A program made the position numbers and the translations under genes. DNA of 64,000 nucleotides from Chloroflexi bacterium HGW-Chloroflexi-6 (GTDB lineage Bacteria; Chloroflexota; Anaerolineae; Anaerolineales; Villigracilaceae). The notes under the pieces were generated by a model that did no database searches, was not told where the DNA came from, and was given only the letters and a program-made list of their open reading frames with translations. Below, one piece after another: positions 50,935 through 60,104 of this stretch (positions are counted from its first letter, which is position 1; each line of letters opens with the position of its first letter). The stretch covers positions 1 through 64,000 of the forward strand of contig PHBU01000001.1 of NCBI GenBank assembly GCA_002840685.1, in the 5' to 3' direction.

Positions 50935-51366
50935 CTAGTATGTCCACAAAACGTATACGCCGATCACGCTCATCGAAACCATCGCGATCATGCTCAGCAG
51001 ACGCACAATTTTGCGCCCACCCGATGAGACAATATAGTCATCGGCAATCACAACCATCCCATGAACACCATGCGCCGTGCCCAGCAGGAACAATCCGCTG
51101 GCCACCAGGCGCCAAAAAGCCGAAGCCCAGGGGTCGATGCTCGGAATGTTGGTGCTCTGGACATGGATATAGTTACTCATAAAGGCCCAGCGCAGCACCT
51201 CGGCAAAATTCATATGATAGCGCGCGCCCATCCAGAGTGCGCCCACCAACCCGACCAGGAATAAACCATACATGGCCAGCGCGGAAAGGCGGGTGAAAAT
51301 CCACATCAGCATTTCAAAGTTCAGGCCGCGCTCTTTCAGAGACAGGGTGCGAGATCGATTGCTCAT
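50935..51366 (-). CDS. sdhD: Succinate dehydrogenase membrane anchor subunit D
   Basis: ATG 51366 follows TTGGAGGCTAACC. The 143-residue protein has three hydrophobic helices (about 20-45, 83-105 and 118-141) and HGVHGMVVIADDYI with candidate haem His. It fits the second cytochrome b anchor by size and position. Sequence conservation in this family is low, so the letter D is by order. Confidence 0.82.
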   Translation of the reverse strand: MSNRSRTLSLKERGLNFEMLMWIFTRLSALAMYGLFLVGLVGALWMGARYHMNFAEVLRWAFMSNYIHVQSTNIPSIDPWASAFWRLVASGLFLLGTAHGVHGMVVIADDYIVSSGGRKIVRLLSMIAMVSMSVIGVYVLWTY

Positions 51367-51368
51367 GG

Positions 51369-51743
51369 TTAGCCTCCAAGTGCGGTGCTGATGATCGAGA
51401 ATAAGGCAAAACCATACAGAGCAATGAAAACTGCCCATTCAACCCAGATGGCTTCACGCTGGTGTTCGAGGAGTTTGGGCCATAGATCCAAAATCGTGAT
51501 GCGCAGGCCGTTGGTGGCGTGGAACATCACGAAGAAGAAAATGAAAATTTGAAAAATCCAGTTCTCGTAAATATCATTGAGAAAGCGGCCAACATCGCCC
51601 CCAAGAAATGAAGACAGGACATGCATGGAAATGAAGATCACCATGCCCATGCCGCCAATGCGGTGCAGGATAAAGGTCAGCATTGGCCCCTGTCCCTTGT
51701 AGCGCAGGGCGGTCATTAAACCAACGTTCCTTGTAATGCTCAT
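51369..51743 (-). CDS. sdhC: Succinate dehydrogenase cytochrome b subunit C
   Basis: The 124-residue protein reads LTFILHRIGGMGMVIFISMHVLSSF (given here in parts: LTFILHRIGGMG then VIFISMHVLSS), with FHATNGLRI and three helices. The H-R-x-x-G and HATNGLR motifs are typical of Sdh cytochrome b556, which carries haem and the quinone site. It is the first gene of sdhCDAB. Confidence 0.86.
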   Translation of the reverse strand: MSITRNVGLMTALRYKGQGPMLTFILHRIGGMGMVIFISMHVLSSFLGGDVGRFLNDIYENWIFQIFIFFFVMFHATNGLRITILDLWPKLLEHQREAIWVEWAVFIALYGFALFSIISTALGG

Positions 51744-52078
51744 CGATGCCTCCTAAAAGATTTTGGCGGTCACAATTGCCTGTCCACCAGCCCCAACACA
51801 CCACATTTCATTATTTCACTTCTAAATCCGAATAGAAAGTGACAATCGTCCTAGATATTTTGTTCCAGACATCCTATAATCAGGGAAATAATGACCTTTA
51901 TAATCCAAACAGGTTGTATTAATTTTACATCAGCATTTGGCCATTTACCCATAAGAAAATCTGATAATAGCAATTCCTGCTGCATGGAGGACAGGCTAAT
52001 TTTAGTCCAAATAACTTCCCGGCGCGAGTGATTATCCATCACCCGAGCATCACGAAAAAAATACCAGAGGAGGTGCGC
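51744..52078. other. Divergent intergenic region between sdh and qcr
   Basis: This 335-base stretch separates the - strand sdhCDAB operon from the + strand Rieske/cytochrome operon. It is richer in A+T than its surroundings and probably holds both promoters. TATAAT occurs at about 51880-51885, but no -35 box fits well and no operator was recognised. A short - strand frame (51851-52042) has no support as a gene. Confidence 0.5.
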
Positions 52079-52582
52079 ATGTCAGGTTCCAGCCATATCA
52101 GCCGTAGAGACTTTATCAAGGTCACAACCGGCGCCATCGGGGGATTTATCGCAGCAGTCATCGGGATTCCGTCGATTGCCTATTTGATCTCCCCCGCCCT
52201 GCGCGAGGATAAAGCCGGCAAGCCGGTCGCGATCGGAAAGCTTGAAAACATTCCGGTGGGCACGCCCTATCCATTCTCGTTCACCATCACAAAAGTCAAC
52301 GGTTGGGAACGGACAGCCGCCAGCTACGGCGGATTCGTCCTGCGCCGCTCTGAAGACCCGGCAGATATTCTCGTTCTTTCCAGCCGCTGCACGCACCTTT
52401 CGTGCCGCGTCAACTGGAACGAGGAGGCCAAGGGTTTCCTGTGCCCGTGCCACGATGCCATGTTCGACGTCAACGGCAAGGTGCTGAATGGCCCGCCTCC
52501 GGAACCGCTCGGCCACTTCGAACATGAGGTCGATGCCGAAGGCAATGTCATCATCACTCCGGTTGAACTGAAGGAAGGCTAA
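52079..52582 (+). CDS. qcrA: Rieske iron-sulfur protein of a bc-type complex
   Basis: ATG 52079 follows AGAGGAGGTGCGC. The 167-residue protein starts with a twin-arginine-like SRRDFIK and a membrane helix (about 18-40). The Rieske cluster sites are CTHLSC and CPCHDAMF, with GPPPEPL after them. It accepts electrons from quinol and passes them to cytochrome c. Order Rieske, cytochrome b, subunit IV-cytochrome c is that of Bacillus qcrABC. Confidence 0.92.
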   Translation: MSGSSHISRRDFIKVTTGAIGGFIAAVIGIPSIAYLISPALREDKAGKPVAIGKLENIPVGTPYPFSFTITKVNGWERTAASYGGFVLRRSEDPADILVLSSRCTHLSCRVNWNEEAKGFLCPCHDAMFDVNGKVLNGPPPEPLGHFEHEVDAEGNVIITPVELKEG

Positions 52583-52584
52583 GC

Positions 52585-53256
52585 ATGCATAGCACTCTGT
52601 GGCAAAAAGTCTATTCCTGGCTCGATGAACGGATCGGATTCGACGATTTCAACAAAAACCTGCTCGACCGCCCCGAACCGCACGGCAACTGGTGGAACAC
52701 GCTTGGCTCGGCCAGCCTGTTCCTGTTCATCATGCAAGCCCTGACCGGCATCTTCCTGACAGTCTACTACACGCCCTCGCCCGACCACGCCTACGACTCC
52801 ATTCTTTACATCATGAATGAAGTCCAGTTTGGCTGGCTGGTGCGCGGCATCCATCATTGGGGCGCTTCGCTGATGGTGCTGGTGGTTTTCATTCACATGC
52901 TGCGTACTTTTGTGACTGCTTCCTATAAATATCCGCGCGAACTGACCTGGCTGATCGGCATCGGCCTGCTTCTGATGACGGTCGGGATGGGTTTCACCGG
53001 CTACCTGCTGCCCTGGCACCAGATGGCCTACTGGGCCACCACGGTTGGGACGCAGATCGCAGGCAGTGTTCCATTTCTTGGCGATTTCATCCTGAAAGCC
53101 TTGCGCGGCGGCCCGGACTTAAGCGCCCTGACCCTGCAGCGCTTCTACGCCGCCCACATCTGGATTTTGCCTGCGCTGCTTATCGCGCTGATCGGCGTCC
53201 ACCTGTATCTCATCATCCGCCACGGTGAATCGCACTGGCCGGACAAGGAAGACTAG
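52585..53256 (+). CDS. qcrB: Cytochrome b (b6-type) subunit
   Basis: The 223-residue protein is a b6-type cytochrome b of four helices. Haem-ligating His are in RGIHHWGASLMV and IHMLRTF and in the later RFYAAHIWILPALL and LIGVHLYLI. GYLLPWHQMAYWA is the quinol-site helix pattern. It starts two bases after qcrA. The C-terminal half of a full-length cytochrome b is supplied by the next gene. Confidence 0.92.
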   Translation: MHSTLWQKVYSWLDERIGFDDFNKNLLDRPEPHGNWWNTLGSASLFLFIMQALTGIFLTVYYTPSPDHAYDSILYIMNEVQFGWLVRGIHHWGASLMVLVVFIHMLRTFVTASYKYPRELTWLIGIGLLLMTVGMGFTGYLLPWHQMAYWATTVGTQIAGSVPFLGDFILKALRGGPDLSALTLQRFYAAHIWILPALLIALIGVHLYLIIRHGESHWPDKED

Positions 53257-53269
53257 CCGGGGAGGCCCC

Positions 53270-54682
53270 ATGAACCAGGAAACCAAAAAACAAATCAACG
53301 CCAAATACGAGCGAAAGCTCATGAACGGCGAGCGCTTCTGGCCCGACAGCATCTACAAAGATGCGATCGTTGCCCTCGGGCTGTTCCTGCTGCTGATCGT
53401 ACTGGCCACTTTCGTCGGCGTGCATGACTCACCCAAAGCCGACCCCAGCGACAGTTCCTACGTTCCGCGCCCGGAATGGTACTTCATGTTCCTGTTCAAG
53501 TTCCTGGCGCTCTACGGGCAAATCCCCGGCATCGGCAAGATCGAGTGGATCGCCACCGTGCTGATCCCCGGGATTGCCATCGGCATTCTGACCCTTCTGC
53601 CCTTCATCGATCGGTCGCCACGTCGCTACTATGCCAAGCGCGCCCTGCCGCTGGCCATCATGTTCATCATGGTGGTTGGGATGGTTTTACTCACGATGCT
53701 AGCTGATTACATTACCGAGGTTGATCAAGATCTGGGAAAACAGACAGCATTGGTGCAGGCTATTGTTGGTTGGGGATTGCCGGGTATAAAACCCAATGGA
53801 TCCAATTTGGCAGGAATTACCCAGTTAATTGCAACCATAGTTATCCCAATTGTGGCATATATTCTGTTCGTGGCCATGGCGTATTTGTTACGAGAAAAAG
53901 CGGTGCGCGCCATCATAATTACAGCGGGTGGTTCATCTGTACTCATGGTTGCTTTTACAGCCCTGGCCATGTACATGTTTCCCCTGCCATCCAAAGAGAT
54001 TGTCGAAGTTCCGACCGGCTTGGCCGAACAGATCTCCGCCGGGCAGGATCTGTACTCAATCCACTGCGTCGAGTGTCACGGCGATGACGGCAAGGTCGAG
54101 GAGATCACCGGCGTCGAAGGCTTGGAAGGCAAGAAGATCAGCATCATCAACAGCAAGGATGTGCTTTACACCGTCAACGACGCCTCGATGGCCGAGATCA
54201 TCGCCTACGGCCGCCCTGATTCGGGCATGAACCCGTTTGGCAAAGCCTACAACCCTGAAGGCCTGTCTCGCAGCGAAATCGACTACCTGGTCACCTTCAT
54301 GCGCTACAGTTGGGACGACCGCTTCGAAGCGCCCTACATCCCGCCCCTCTACCCGGAACTGGCCGAAGGCGAAGTGCCGACCTACAGCCTCCACATCCAG
54401 CCCATCGTCAAGCGCTACTGCATCTCGTGTCACCGCCCGGGCAAGGACAGCAACAACTACTTTATGGACAGCTACGAGAACATTCTCTCCAGCGGCGATA
54501 ATGCCGATAAAAACGTCATCGCCGGAGACATGAACTCGCACCTGCTCCTGACCATCCAGTACCAGCCGATTCTCGACACAGACGGCAGCGTGCTGGTCGG
54601 CGAAATGCCCCCCAGCCGCCAGCTCAAACCAGATATTATCGATGTTTTCGTGCGCTGGGTGATGGGCGGCATGCCTGAATAA
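53270..54682 (+). CDS. qcrC: Subunit IV / dihaem cytochrome c fusion
   Basis: ATG 53270 follows GGGGAGGCCCC. The first ~170 residues are a subunit IV-like domain with RPEWYFMFLFKFLA (the PEWY quinol motif). Further helices to about 255 lead to two cytochrome c sites, CVECH near 265 and CISCH near 385. Bacillus QcrC carries one such haem domain, so the second is extra. Codon composition shifts to A+T-rich between about 53690 and 53980 and then returns. It should hand electrons to a terminal oxidase. Confidence 0.9.
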   Translation: MNQETKKQINAKYERKLMNGERFWPDSIYKDAIVALGLFLLLIVLATFVGVHDSPKADPSDSSYVPRPEWYFMFLFKFLALYGQIPGIGKIEWIATVLIPGIAIGILTLLPFIDRSPRRYYAKRALPLAIMFIMVVGMVLLTMLADYITEVDQDLGKQTALVQAIVGWGLPGIKPNGSNLAGITQLIATIVIPIVAYILFVAMAYLLREKAVRAIIITAGGSSVLMVAFTALAMYMFPLPSKEIVEVPTGLAEQISAGQDLYSIHCVECHGDDGKVEEITGVEGLEGKKISIINSKDVLYTVNDASMAEIIAYGRPDSGMNPFGKAYNPEGLSRSEIDYLVTFMRYSWDDRFEAPYIPPLYPELAEGEVPTYSLHIQPIVKRYCISCHRPGKDSNNYFMDSYENILSSGDNADKNVIAGDMNSHLLLTIQYQPILDTDGSVLVGEMPPSRQLKPDIIDVFVRWVMGGMPE

Positions 54683-54707
54683 ATTGTAGCTGTTGAAAAG
54701 AGAAACG

Positions 54708-54740
54708 AAAAAGGCCGGGAGCAAATTCCCGGCCTTTTTC
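54708..54740 (+). terminator. Intrinsic terminator of the qcr operon
   Basis: AAGGCCGGGA and TCCCGGCCTT form a perfect 10-bp stem with loop GCAAAT, followed by TTTCTCGTT. It ends transcription after qcrC. Confidence 0.9.
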
Positions 54741-54757
54741 TCGTTATAATAGCTCGC

Positions 54758-56782
54758 ATGTACCTTTTTTCAGAGCTCTCTCCCCTGCCATTCGCCATCA
54801 TCCTGCTTCTTTGGGCGCTCGGCGGCTGGCTGATCGCCGCCCGGCTTTTCAAAACCGCCCCGCACGAGCGCGGATTACTCGGCCTGGGCCTCGGCCTTAT
54901 TTTGTCGAATTGGGCCGCCAACGGGCTGGCGCGTTTGATGCCGCCCCTGGCCGCCTTCTGGCTTTCGGCCCTGCTCCTCCTCGGACTCGGACTCAGCTTT
55001 GCCTGGTTCCTGCAACCGAAAGAGCGCCGCACCCTGCGCCAGGTTGTCTCGGAGATCTTCCCGCCCGAAAGCCTGCAACTGCGCCTGTGGCTTGTCTTCG
55101 GCATCATCTTCCTCGTCTTCACCCTGATCGGGCGCGGACTGGGCATCTTCGACGATTACCAGAACCTGCCGCCGGTTTCGACCATGGCCGCCGGCGATAT
55201 TCCGCCCCAGACCGCTTTCGACCCGCGCCTGCGCTTTGGCTATCACTACTTCCAACTTTTGCTGGCGGCGCAGTTCGTTAATCTCGTCCAGACCGGGCCG
55301 TGGGTGGCCCTCGACCTGGCCCGCGGACTGGCGATCTCGCTGACCATCATGCTGACCGGCCTGCTGGCCTACCGCCTGACAGGCAACAAAATCGCAGCCG
55401 CACTCTCGGCCATTTTTGTGACCTTCACTGGCGGCGCGCGCTGGATTTTGCTGCTGCTGCCCGCCAGCCTGCTCAACCGGCTCTCGTCCGGCATCCAGAT
55501 GATTGGTTCAGGGGCGGACAGCGGCCCCAATTTAACGATCACGCTCTATAAAGCCTGGAAGATCGAGGGCGGCGGCCCAACCCCTTTCCCGTTTTTATAC
55601 GGCTCAGGCATAGACCCCTCCCTTTCGATGGCGCACACCGGCTTCGGGTCGAGTGCCATCCTGATCGGCCTGCTGCTGATTCTTTTGGCGGAAAACCGCC
55701 AGAGCCGCTGGGCCAATCCTGTGCTCGCCATCCTGCTGGCTTCGATGGCGCTCGCCAACGAAGTCACGTTTGCTTTTCTCTATCTTGGGTTGGGTTTCAC
55801 GTATTTGCTGTGGGCCTGGCAAAAACGCTCGCTGCGCTTTGAACCGGCCCTGTGGGGCTGGCTGGGAGTGCTTTTTGCGGGCGGCTTGCTCTCGCTGGTA
55901 CAGGGCGGCATGCTGACCGAGTTGACCTTCAGCGCCATCGAACGCGCCACGCTCGGCAGCGAGAACAGTCTCTACCGGGTTGGCTTTGCGCTGAGTGCGC
56001 CGACCGTGCTTTCGGCCCACCTCGGTTACCTGTCACTACTTAATCCGCTGCACTGGTTCGCCATTCTGGCCGAACTGGGGCTGGCGATTTTTGCCTTACC
56101 CTGGGTGTTCGCTTCCCTGCGCGAGGAGACCCGCGCCGGACGCTGGATTTCGGCGGCCTGGCTGGCATCGATGATCCCCAGCATTCTGGTGGTCTTTTTT
56201 GAGTACACCGGCAACGCCGGGCCGACCGCCATCTCGCGCATGATCGCCCACTTCGGGCTGGTCGTCAAAATCGTGGCTGTGCCCCTGCTGTGGAATTGGG
56301 CGCGCCAAAGATCGCAGGAAACCCAGGCCGGGCTGCTGATCTGGGGCCTGGCCGCCTGCCTGAGCGGGTTTGCATTGTTCGGCATCCAAATGCAGGCCAT
56401 GCCCAACCCGATCTATGCCGCGTTTTTGGAACCCATTGACGATAAAATGTATCGTCAATACTGGAACACGCTCGAGCCCGATACCATGGTTTTTGACGCC
56501 AACTACCTGCGCGGGATCACCGTCACGGGCCGCCCGGCGATTGCCGCGTTGAACTTTGGCACGACCCTGCCCGAATGGGACGCCCTGGCCGCGAACCCCG
56601 ACCCGCGCCTGTTGAAGGCCGCCGGTTACGATTACATCTACCACGACCTGAAGTTTGCCAACCGCTACGGCGCTTTGCTGCAAGATTCGTGTGTCAAACT
56701 GGTGGGCGAGATCGAAGAAACAAATAACAGCGGCCAGGTGGCAGACATCCGGCGCATCTTGCAAATTACAGATTGTGAATAA
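54758..56782 (+). CDS. Large multi-pass membrane protein (GT-C-like)
   Basis: The 674-residue protein has more than a dozen hydrophobic helices. The loop IFDDYQNLPPVSTMAAGDIP after helix 4 recalls the acidic catalytic loop of GT-C glycosyltransferases. A soluble C-terminal part of about 110 residues follows (EPDTMVFDANYLRGITVTGR). The fold suggests a dolichyl- or polyprenyl-phosphate sugar user, but no family match is certain. A YitT-like gene follows after three bases. Confidence 0.65.
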   Translation: MYLFSELSPLPFAIILLLWALGGWLIAARLFKTAPHERGLLGLGLGLILSNWAANGLARLMPPLAAFWLSALLLLGLGLSFAWFLQPKERRTLRQVVSEIFPPESLQLRLWLVFGIIFLVFTLIGRGLGIFDDYQNLPPVSTMAAGDIPPQTAFDPRLRFGYHYFQLLLAAQFVNLVQTGPWVALDLARGLAISLTIMLTGLLAYRLTGNKIAAALSAIFVTFTGGARWILLLLPASLLNRLSSGIQMIGSGADSGPNLTITLYKAWKIEGGGPTPFPFLYGSGIDPSLSMAHTGFGSSAILIGLLLILLAENRQSRWANPVLAILLASMALANEVTFAFLYLGLGFTYLLWAWQKRSLRFEPALWGWLGVLFAGGLLSLVQGGMLTELTFSAIERATLGSENSLYRVGFALSAPTVLSAHLGYLSLLNPLHWFAILAELGLAIFALPWVFASLREETRAGRWISAAWLASMIPSILVVFFEYTGNAGPTAISRMIAHFGLVVKIVAVPLLWNWARQRSQETQAGLLIWGLAACLSGFALFGIQMQAMPNPIYAAFLEPIDDKMYRQYWNTLEPDTMVFDANYLRGITVTGRPAIAALNFGTTLPEWDALAANPDPRLLKAAGYDYIYHDLKFANRYGALLQDSCVKLVGEIEETNNSGQVADIRRILQITDCE

Positions 56783-56785
56783 ACA

Positions 56786-57655
56786 ATGCTTAAAAAATAT
56801 TACCCGACCCTGCGCGACTTTTTCCTGATCACTCTCGGCACGCTGACCCAGGCGGTCGGCCTGATGATCTTCCTCGTTCCGGCCAACCTGGCCAGTGGCG
56901 GGGTAAGCGGTATCGCGCAGTTGGTCAACTATTACACTGGCTGGCCGATCGGTATGATGGTTTTCTTCGGCAATATCCCGCTGTTTGGGCTTGGCTGGCG
57001 CTTCCTTGGCGGGCGCGGATTTGCCCTGCGGACTGCCTTTGCGATCGCAACCTATTCGCTCTTTGTCGACAGCCTGACCTGGCTGCCGTTCTTCCCCAAA
57101 AGCGGCCTGACCGATGATCTGTTCTTGAACGCGCTCTACGGAGCGGTCGTTTCGGGCATTGGCTATGCCCTGGTCTACCGCGGACGCGGCACCAGCGGCG
57201 GCTCGGACATCCTGGCCCGCATTTTGAATCACTATCGCGGCATCCCCATGACCCAGAGCTACCTGCTGACCGATACGGTCGTCATTTTGGGAGCCGGCTT
57301 TATCTTCGGCTGGCAGGCGGCTTTGTATGCCATCATCACGCTCTACGTCAGCGGGCTGGTGGTTGATACCGTCATCGAAGGCGGCGGCACCGTCCGCACG
57401 GCATTGATCGTCACCAGCGAGCCGCAGGCCGTCACCGAACAGATCATGCATGACCTCGAGCGCGGTGTGACCGTCATCCCCGGCACCGGCGCGTATACCG
57501 GCACGGCCAGGCCGATCCTGTATTGTGTTGTGACCCGCTCTGAAGTGCAAATGTTGAAATCCATCGTGCAGGATGCCGATCCGCGCGCTTTTATGGTGGT
57601 CGGCGCGGCTCACGAAGCCCTGGGCGAAGGTTTTGCGCCCTTTAAAAAAGTTTGA
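56786..57655 (+). CDS. YitT-family membrane protein
   Basis: The 289-residue protein has five hydrophobic helices with NLASGGVSGIAQLVNYYTGW, RGRGTSGGSDILARILNHY and GLVVDTVIEGG. A soluble DUF2179 domain follows (ALIVTSEPQAVTEQIMHDLE, VTRSEVQMLKSIVQDADPRA). This is the standard YitT (DUF161 plus DUF2179) layout. The function is not established. Confidence 0.88.
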   Translation: MLKKYYPTLRDFFLITLGTLTQAVGLMIFLVPANLASGGVSGIAQLVNYYTGWPIGMMVFFGNIPLFGLGWRFLGGRGFALRTAFAIATYSLFVDSLTWLPFFPKSGLTDDLFLNALYGAVVSGIGYALVYRGRGTSGGSDILARILNHYRGIPMTQSYLLTDTVVILGAGFIFGWQAALYAIITLYVSGLVVDTVIEGGGTVRTALIVTSEPQAVTEQIMHDLERGVTVIPGTGAYTGTARPILYCVVTRSEVQMLKSIVQDADPRAFMVVGAAHEALGEGFAPFKKV

Positions 57656-57715
57656 CGTTTATCCGTATAAAACGATTATTCATAACCAATCTTCGTATCA
57701 GCCAAAAAGGAAGCC

Positions 57716-58711
57716 ATGAACAACTATTCCCCACTCGAAAACCGGTATCAGTCCATGCCCTACAAGCGCAGCGGACGTTCCGGGTTGCAGCTGCCCGCCA
57801 TTTCACTGGGCATGTGGTACAACTTCGGCGGCGTTGATCCGTTCGAGAATGGCCGCGCCATTGCCCGGCGCGCCTTCGACATGGGCGTGACCCACTTCGA
57901 TCTGGCCAACAACTACGGCCCACCTCCCGGTTCTGCCGAGGAAACCTTTGGCCGGTTAATGAAGCTGGATTTTGCACCCTTCCGCGACGAGCTGATCATC
58001 TCGAGCAAAGCCGGTTACGATATGTGGCCCGGCCCGTACGGCGAGTGGGGTTCGCGCAAATACTTGCTGGCCAGCCTCGACCAATCGCTCAAACGTATGG
58101 GGCTGGAGTATGTCGACATTTTCTACAGCCACCGCTTCGACCCGAACACCCCGCTCGAAGAGACGATGGGCGCGCTCGATACGGCCGTCCGCCAGGGCAA
58201 GGCGCTCTATGTTGGCATTTCATCCTACTCGCCAGAAGACACCCGCCGCGCCGCCGAAATTTTGCGCCAGTTGGGAACGCCCTGCCTGATCCACCAACCC
58301 TCCTACAATATGTTCGACCGCTGGATCGAGAACGGCCTGCTGGATGTGCTTGACGAGCAGGGCCTCGGCTGTATCGTCTTTTCACCGCTGGCCCAGGGAC
58401 AGTTAACCGACCGTTACCTGGGCGGGATCCCGGTTGGCAGCCGCGCCACCAAAACCGAACGCGTCTGGCTGACCCCTGATAAAGTCCAGCACAACATCAC
58501 CAGGATCCGCAAGTTGAACGATCTCGCGCTGCGCCGCGGGCAGAAGCTTTCACAAATGGCAATTGCCTGGGTGCTGAGAAAGCCGCAGGTTACCTCGGCC
58601 CTGGTCGGCGCGAGCAGCGTGCCCCAGTTGGAGCAAAGCCTGGGCGCGCTGGAGAATCTATCCTTCTCACAAGAAGAATTGGATGCGATCGAAACGATCT
58701 TGAAGGAGTAA
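57716..58711 (+). CDS. Aldo/keto reductase (YghZ-like)
   Basis: The 331-residue TIM-barrel oxidoreductase has the catalytic set HFDLANNYGPPPGSAEE (Asp, Tyr), LIISSKAGY (Lys) and FYSHRFDPNTPLEETM (His). GLGCIVFSPLAQGQLTDRYL and GASSVPQLEQSL bind NADPH. Closest in style to YghZ/L-glyceraldehyde 3-phosphate reductase and Kv-beta-like enzymes. RBS AAGGAAGCC precedes the ATG. Confidence 0.9.
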   Translation: MNNYSPLENRYQSMPYKRSGRSGLQLPAISLGMWYNFGGVDPFENGRAIARRAFDMGVTHFDLANNYGPPPGSAEETFGRLMKLDFAPFRDELIISSKAGYDMWPGPYGEWGSRKYLLASLDQSLKRMGLEYVDIFYSHRFDPNTPLEETMGALDTAVRQGKALYVGISSYSPEDTRRAAEILRQLGTPCLIHQPSYNMFDRWIENGLLDVLDEQGLGCIVFSPLAQGQLTDRYLGGIPVGSRATKTERVWLTPDKVQHNITRIRKLNDLALRRGQKLSQMAIAWVLRKPQVTSALVGASSVPQLEQSLGALENLSFSQEELDAIETILKE

Positions 58712-58714
58712 ACA

Positions 58715-59002
58715 ATGGGATTTTTTCAGAAACTATTCAAACCATTATCGCCCAGCGCTGAAAAGCGATACTACACCTTTCAGGTGAAGTGCAAACGCTG
58801 CGGCGAGATCATCGAAGGCCGCGTCAACCTCGACAACGACCTGAGCGTCGAATACGAGGATGGCGGCGACCGCTACTACTGCCGCAAGGTGGTCATGGGC
58901 GCAGGCACATGCTACCAGAAAATCGAAGTCGGCTTGCAGTTCGACAGCAAGCGAAAGCTGATCGAAAGCCGCGTCGAAGGCGGGGACTTCGTCAAAGAGT
59001 AA
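58715..59002 (+). CDS. Small conserved-looking Cys protein
   Basis: The 95-residue protein has FQVKCKRCGEIIEGRVNLDN (a CxxC knuckle) and then YYCRKVVMGAGTCYQKIEVGL. The four Cys could bind zinc. It is not named in any family that was recognised. It lies three bases after the aldo/keto reductase gene and is probably co-transcribed. Confidence 0.7.
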   Translation: MGFFQKLFKPLSPSAEKRYYTFQVKCKRCGEIIEGRVNLDNDLSVEYEDGGDRYYCRKVVMGAGTCYQKIEVGLQFDSKRKLIESRVEGGDFVKE

Positions 59003-59028
59003 GAAAACCTTTTTAACACCAAAATTTC

Positions 59029-59075
59029 AAGGCGCAGGGACGCAAAGATTGCTTTGTGTCTTTGCGCCTTTGCGT
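59029..59075. repeat. Imperfect inverted repeat of the CGCAAAG family
   Basis: AAGGCGCAGGGACGCAAAG faces CTTTGTGTCTTTGCGCCTT with a few mismatches. It lies between convergent genes and may help end both transcripts. Confidence 0.65.
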
Positions 59076-59095
59076 TAAAAGCTTTTTCTGGCTGT

Positions 59096-60082
59096 TTACT
59101 TTTGGTGGGTCAGTTCAACGATGAAGGTTTCAAGAGACAGATCAAGGGTCATGACGCCGGTTTTGGCGGATTCATCCATAATCAGCAGGTGACGGTAGAT
59201 CCCCTGTAGCGATCCCAGGCTGAAGCGTTTGGCCTGGTTAAAAACCTTTTCGGCCACGAAAGGGTGCTGCCCGAGCGCGGAGGTGACTTCGGGCAGGTTG
59301 CCGCCATCCTCCATCACCTCGCGGGCCTGCAGCAGCAAGCGGAACTGGCGGATGACCAGGGCGAACAACTCGAAAGCGTCGCGCTCGTCGAGCAGACGGC
59401 GCAAAAGCTTTTGGGCCTGGCGTCCGTTCTGCGATCCGACCGCATCCACCAGGTCGAAAACATCCGCCCCGGCCGAGGTGATGCTGACCGCCTCGACATC
59501 CTCGATGCCGATGGCATGCGCAAAGTTGACGTAGGTCAACAGTTTGGTGATTTCCTGGGCAGCCTGGCGAGGATCTTCGCCAACCATCTCGGCCAGACGC
59601 GCCGCGGCTTGCGGCTCGATCTGCCCGCCCTGGCGTTTGGCCTCGTTCGCGATCCAACCGGGCATTTCGCGCTGCTTGGGCAATAAAAACGATTCGCTTT
59701 TGGCAATATCCCCATTTTTGGCGGCCCATTTGACCAGCCAGTGATTGGGGATCTCACGTTCTTTAATCTCATCGACATCGACCAGCGCCAGCAGCGTGCT
59801 CGGCGCGACCGTTTCAAGAAAGGCGATGAACTTTTTGTGCCCCTCGATGCCGTTGTATTTTTTGGAGGGTGCGTCCAGCACGACCAGCCGTTTCGAGGCC
59901 AGGAAGGGCATCGCACCGACTGCATTGTTCAACTCGTTCTCGCTGACGGTGCGCGCATCGAGCAGGGAGGTGTTCATGCTGGCCGAGGTCGGGTCGCTAA
60001 AAATCGAATCGAACTTCGCCACCCGTTTGCGGATGGCGAACTCGTCATTGCCGAGAAAGATGTAGATGTGCTGGTCGCTCAT
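59096..60082 (-). CDS. holA: DNA polymerase III subunit delta
   Basis: The 328-residue protein starts IYIFLGNDEFAIRKRV and continues with RLVVLDAPSKKYNGIEGHK and the central helical part (AARLAEMVGEDPRQAAQEITKL, FDLVDAVGSQNGRQAQKLLR). LLIMDESAKTG lies near the end. These are HolA features. It opens the sliding clamp in the clamp-loader complex. It stands alone on the - strand. Confidence 0.9.
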   Translation of the reverse strand: MSDQHIYIFLGNDEFAIRKRVAKFDSIFSDPTSASMNTSLLDARTVSENELNNAVGAMPFLASKRLVVLDAPSKKYNGIEGHKKFIAFLETVAPSTLLALVDVDEIKEREIPNHWLVKWAAKNGDIAKSESFLLPKQREMPGWIANEAKRQGGQIEPQAAARLAEMVGEDPRQAAQEITKLLTYVNFAHAIGIEDVEAVSITSAGADVFDLVDAVGSQNGRQAQKLLRRLLDERDAFELFALVIRQFRLLLQAREVMEDGGNLPEVTSALGQHPFVAEKVFNQAKRFSLGSLQGIYRHLLIMDESAKTGVMTLDLSLETFIVELTHQK

Positions 60083-60104
60083 AAATTAGCTCAAAACATC
60101 CTGG

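Noticed and set aside
51851-52042. Small - strand frame in the sdh/qcr gap
   Set aside because: No Shine-Dalgarno, no homology pattern, and it occupies the likely promoter region.
56096-57613. Long - strand open frame of about 500 codons
   Set aside because: It runs antisense through the 3' part of the GT-C-like gene and most of the YitT gene, has low-complexity composition (Arg, Gln, Gly, His) and no domain.
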